Made by a program: the position numbers and the translations under genes
NCBI RefSeq assembly: GCF_001427985.1
Contig: NZ_LMSA01000002.1
Coordinates: 722,544 to 786,543 of the forward strand
Source of the DNA: Knoellia sp. Soil729
GTDB taxonomy: Bacteria; Actinomycetota; Actinomycetes; Actinomycetales; Dermatophilaceae
Direction: 5' to 3'
DNA: 64,000 nt
Part shown: one piece after another, positions 61,010-64,000 of the stretch
How the letters are laid out: each line of letters starts with the position of its first letter
Numbering within the stretch: the first letter of the stretch is position 1
Notes under the pieces: generated by a model
Seen by the model: the letters and a program-made list of their open reading frames with translations, nothing else
Told to the model about the DNA's origin: nothing
Database searches by the model: none

Positions 61010-61888
61010 GACATGGTGCCCGGCGACGGCCTTGCGGCTGTCCGCGACGTGCTTGCGGGCTCGGGGGAGGTCGCGCTGGGCCACGGCGATGTAGAGGCAG
61101 TCGATGACCGTGAGAGCGGCGATGCGGCTCGCCGTCGCACCCGAGCGCAGCGTCGTCTCACGCGCTGCGGTGGTGAGGACGATGTCGGCCGCCGCTGCGA
61201 GGGGTGAGAGCGGGAAGTTCGTGATCGCCACCGTCGTGGCGCCCTGTCCCCTGGCGGCGGCCAGCGACTCGACCGTCTCGCTCGTCGCGCCCGAGTGGGA
61301 GATGCCGATCGCGACGTCCTTCCTCCCGAGCAGGGTCGCGCTCGTCAGGGCGATGTGGGGGTCGTTCCACGCGAACGAGACGACGCCGATGCGGTGCAGC
61401 TTCTGCTGCAGGTCGGTGCCGACGATGGCGCTCGCGCCGATCCCGTAGATGTCGACGCGGCCCGCGTCGGCGATCGCACCGACCGCAGCGCGCAGGGCGT
61501 CACGGTTGAGCTGCTGCGCCGTCTCCTCGACCGCGCTCGAGTCGACGGTGGCGACCTTGGCGATGATGTCGTCGATGGTGTCGGTGGCGCTGATGTCGCT
61601 GGCGGCCATGCGCTGCTCGCGCGGCATGGCCGACTCTGCGGCGAGCCCCAGGCGCAGCTGTGGATAGCCCCGGAGTCCCAGGCGCTTGCAGAACCTGAGC
61701 ACCGTCGTCTCCGAGGTCTCCGCCGCCTGCGCCAAGGCGGTGATGGTGAGGTCGGAGGCGCGGCGGGCGTCCTCCAGCACCACCGTGGCGACGCGGTCCT
61801 CTGCCGGTGTCAGCGTGGGGCGGATCCCTCTCAGGCGGACGAGAAGTGGCGCGTCAGCCACGTCAGGCTGGGCATCGGGTGAGGACAT
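61004..61888 (-). CDS. murR: MurR/RpiR-family transcriptional regulator
   Basis: 294 residues: an N-terminal helix-turn-helix of the RpiR type (LTPAEDRVATVVLEDARRAS; LAQAAETSETTVLRFCKRLG) and a SIS sugar-phosphate-binding domain (about 125-260, VDIYGIGASAIVGTDLQQKL; IGISHSGATSETVESLAAAR). MurNAc 6-phosphate is the expected inducer, given the neighbours. It lies between the serine hydrolase and murQ on the same strand. Confidence 0.9.
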   Translation of the reverse strand: MSSPDAQPDVADAPLLVRLRGIRPTLTPAEDRVATVVLEDARRASDLTITALAQAAETSETTVLRFCKRLGLRGYPQLRLGLAAESAMPREQRMAASDISATDTIDDIIAKVATVDSSAVEETAQQLNRDALRAAVGAIADAGRVDIYGIGASAIVGTDLQQKLHRIGVVSFAWNDPHIALTSATLLGRKDVAIGISHSGATSETVESLAAARGQGATTVAITNFPLSPLAAAADIVLTTAARETTLRSGATASRIAALTVIDCLYIAVAQRDLPRARKHVADSRKAVAGHHVA

Positions 61889-61897
61889 GAGGCAAAA

Positions 61898-63622
61898 CTA
61901 CGACCTCGTGGTCCTCGTCCAGCCAGAAGCGACGAATGTCTCCGGCGCCGCGTCGCTGTCGACGACCACTCCTCCCGCACCCACGACCCGGATCCGGGTC
62001 ACGGCGACCCCTCGACCGAGGGTGTTGGCGTCCGTCGTGTAGCGCCACCTGAGGTGCTGCTGCCCATCCGGGAGGCGGGCACGGACGGTGGCCCAGCGCC
62101 GCTCCCCCGGGGTGCCGCTCACCGAGCCGTCCTCCTCACCGGTGCGCGTGTCACCTGGATGGCGGATCTCCAGGGGCACCAGTGACCAAGCGCTGCCGTC
62201 CGTCGAGGACTCGAGACGCAGCACGTCGCTCGCCTCCGTCTCGGCGATGAGGTCGAAGCCGAGCCGGGCACCTTCGGACGGCACGGCGAGCGGGACGGAC
62301 AGGATGGCGTTCGCGGCGTGCTGCGCCTCGGTCTCCCAGGCGACATGGCTGCCGCGCGGCGTGATCGGCAGGGCGCGCCCCAGGCCACCGGCCCACTCTC
62401 GGCGGGCAGGGTTGTTGCTCCCCCACGAGCGCGAGGGGTGGACGCGGTTGGTGAGCAGGATCGCCACGGACCGCGACGTGAAGTCGATGACGATCGAGGT
62501 GCCGGTGTAGCCGGTGTGCCCGGCGGTGCGCGGGCCGCTCAGGGCGTCCATGTACCAGATCTGGTTGAGCTCGAACCCGAGCCCGTGGTCGTCACCGGGG
62601 AAGGCCTGGTTGAAGTTGGTGATGAGCAGAGCGACGCTCTTGCGGTCGAGGATGCGCGTCCCCCGATAGGTGCCGCCGTTGAGCAGCGCCTGCGCGAGGA
62701 CCGCCATGTCGTCGACGGTCGAGAAGACTCCCGCGTGGCCGGCGACTCCGTCGAGCGACCAGGCGTTCTCGTCGTGGACCTCACCCCAGACCATGCCGCG
62801 AGCTGGCACGGCCTGGTACTCGGTGGCTGCGGTGCGCTCCCTGACCGCTGGGTTGTAGCCGGTGTCCTTCATGCCCAGCGGACCCGTGAGTCGCGACGCA
62901 ACGACCTCGTCGAGCGACTGGCCCCGCAGCCGTGCAACGAGGACACCCAGCGTGATGAGGTTGAGGTCGCTGTAGAGGTAGACCGTGCCGACGGGGTTCG
63001 TCAGCGGTTGGTTCATCACCGCAGCGATGCGTGAGGGCACGTCGGGGTACGCGCTGTAGAGCGGGAGCCAGGACGTGAACCCGCTCGTGTGGGTGAGCAG
63101 GTGCCGGATCGTCACCGACTCCTTGCCCGCCGCCGCGAACTCCGGCAGGTAGGTGGCGACCGCCGCCTCCAGCTCGACCCGCCCCTCCTCGATGAGCTGG
63201 ACGACGGCGATCGACGTGAAGAGCTTCGACACCGAGGCCATGTCGAAGATCGTGTCCCGGCGCATGGGGATCCACTCGGAGCGGGGCAGCTCCTGCATGG
63301 CGTTCGCGTAGCGCAGGGCGAAGCCGTCGGCCTGGGTGGCGACGACGACACCGTCATGCGCCATGAGCCCGACGTGGCCGGCATACATGGGGTGGCCCCC
63401 GGGCGGTGCCACCTGGTGGCTGCGCACCTGCTCCTTGGCGAGCTCGATGGGCCCCGGGTCGAGCCCCACCGAGGCGGGAGTGCCGTCCCGCAGCACCGTC
63501 GATGGCGGCGCGAAGCCGTTGAACGGCTTGTCGAAGTCGTCCGCACGCGCCACCCCGGGCGCGAAGAGCGCTGTCCCGACGGCAAGTCCGCCCCCGAGCA
63601 CCAGGCGCCGGGACAGGTTCAT
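61898..63622 (-). CDS. Exported serine hydrolase of the class C beta-lactamase/PBP-like family
   Basis: 574 residues. The first 27 are a signal peptide with twin-Arg-like SRRLVLGGGLAVG and the cut site VARA. The beta-lactamase fold has Ser130-x-x-Lys133 in MASVSKLF, the YSD triad member in VYLYSDLNL and the HTGYTG box (usually KTG or HTG). After about residue 430 comes a C-terminal beta domain (DLIAETEASDVLRLESSTDG) absent from simple family members, perhaps carbohydrate-binding. It probably trims peptide or ester links in cell-wall fragments; its ATG overlaps the namZ stop, tying it to MurNAc release. Confidence 0.85.
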   Translation of the reverse strand: MNLSRRLVLGGGLAVGTALFAPGVARADDFDKPFNGFAPPSTVLRDGTPASVGLDPGPIELAKEQVRSHQVAPPGGHPMYAGHVGLMAHDGVVVATQADGFALRYANAMQELPRSEWIPMRRDTIFDMASVSKLFTSIAVVQLIEEGRVELEAAVATYLPEFAAAGKESVTIRHLLTHTSGFTSWLPLYSAYPDVPSRIAAVMNQPLTNPVGTVYLYSDLNLITLGVLVARLRGQSLDEVVASRLTGPLGMKDTGYNPAVRERTAATEYQAVPARGMVWGEVHDENAWSLDGVAGHAGVFSTVDDMAVLAQALLNGGTYRGTRILDRKSVALLITNFNQAFPGDDHGLGFELNQIWYMDALSGPRTAGHTGYTGTSIVIDFTSRSVAILLTNRVHPSRSWGSNNPARREWAGGLGRALPITPRGSHVAWETEAQHAANAILSVPLAVPSEGARLGFDLIAETEASDVLRLESSTDGSAWSLVPLEIRHPGDTRTGEEDGSVSGTPGERRWATVRARLPDGQQHLRWRYTTDANTLGRGVAVTRIRVVGAGGVVVDSDAAPETFVASGWTRTTRS

Positions 63623-64000
63623 CGGGCGGGACCTCCATAGATGAGGAACGGCTGTCGCGCCCTGTCGAAGGCCGCCAGCTCCTCCTGCCAGGCGCCGATG
63701 ACCGTGTCGGCGTCGGCACCCGCGGTGATCTGGTCGCGCAGTCGCGTGGAGCCCGTGAGCTTGTCGATCCAGTAGGGGCGGGCCTTGTCGTAGGAGTCGT
63801 AGCGCCACGCGAAGTCGGAGTACAGGGACTTGGCCGCCACGAGCATCTCGACGCCGACGCGGAGCGGGTCGATGGCCGACGGGTCGGTGATGTGCACCTG
63901 CACGCCACCGCAGACCTTGCCGACGTGCTTGCTGAACGTCGGCGTGAAGTAGGCCTCGCGGAAGCCGACACCGGCGACCCCACGGCCCTCGAGCGCCTCC
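63619..64000 (-). CDS. namZ: Exo-beta-N-acetylmuramidase NamZ (DUF1343), C-terminal part
   Basis: The gene enters from the right edge and stops at 63619. The visible 126 residues include FREAYFTPTFSKHVGKVCGG, VQVHITDP and WRYDSYDKARPYWIDKLTGS, then the FLIYGGPAR end, all typical of the DUF1343/NamZ C-terminal domain. NamZ releases MurNAc from the non-reducing ends of muropeptides, feeding the kinase and MurQ encoded downstream. Stop and next start overlap (ATGA). Confidence 0.88.
   Translation of the reverse strand, partial: EALEGRGVAGVGFREAYFTPTFSKHVGKVCGGVQVHITDPSAIDPLRVGVEMLVAAKSLYSDFAWRYDSYDKARPYWIDKLTGSTRLRDQITAGADADTVIGAWQEELAAFDRARQPFLIYGGPAR

Overview
The window is 64 kb of high-GC chromosome from an actinobacterium. 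A WhiB regulator, a PASTA-type penicillin-binding protein, a Holin-X protein, an actinobacterial-type SRP RNA and frequent GTG starts all point there. From about 30.5 to 43 kb the gene order matches the Mycobacterium tuberculosis Rv3672c-Rv3683 neighbourhood: CoA Nudix, nth, crp, MBL hydrolase, RidA, DUF4177, two ArsA ATPases, whiB4, ponA2, metallophosphoesterase. From 48 to 55 kb it carries asd-ask-recR-dnaX, as actinobacteria do. General gene content suggests Micrococcales, probably Intrasporangiaceae/Dermatophilaceae; that placement is inference.

Layout. 0-5 kb is accessory: a tyrosine recombinase, a HicA/HicB pair with a palindromic operator, a YefM/RelE pair, a RelE remnant, then a FUSC-type exporter. 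5-9 kb holds an MFS exporter behind a CsoR-like operator and a SNF2-type helicase. 9-20 kb is metabolic: threonine catabolism (kbl, tdh), acetate uptake and activation (DUF485, actP, acsA) and phenylalanine hydroxylase. 19.6-21.6 kb holds a decayed acyl-CoA synthetase/TetR pair. 21.6-28.5 kb is a signalling island: a Crp/Fnr regulator, then a four-gene operon with 4-nt overlaps encoding a double-GAF hybrid histidine kinase, a single-domain response regulator, a response-regulator/class III cyclase fusion and a PGM1-like ATP-grasp ligase. 28.6-43 kb holds nhaA and the Rv367x-like block, ending at tRNA-Pro. 43-48 kb has an ERCC4 nuclease, two membrane proteins, PPi-dependent phosphofructokinase and a LytR_C protein. 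48-58 kb has aspartate-family and DNA-metabolism genes plus an ABC exporter. 58-64 kb has a DsbA/FrnE protein, SRP RNA and a muropeptide-recycling cluster (N-acetylhexosamine kinase, murQ, murR, serine hydrolase, namZ), running off the right end.

How the genes work together. tdh and kbl turn threonine into glycine and acetyl-CoA. ActP and AcsA bring in and activate acetate. The hybrid kinase operon probably joins a two-component input to cyclic nucleotide synthesis and an unknown ligase reaction; two Crp-family proteins in the window (21.6 and 32.1 kb) could read such a nucleotide. The right-end cluster recovers MurNAc from the cell wall.

The most unusual signals are: (i) the octamer CGGCATAC/GTATGCCG, found 37 times on both strands, inside and outside genes, far above expectation, and absent from 17.8-27.5 kb; (ii) the kinase/cyclase/ATP-grasp operon; (iii) an aspartate-semialdehyde dehydrogenase homologue next to aspartokinase in which the catalytic cysteine is alanine; (iv) two near-identical long-armed hairpins that separate convergent genes.
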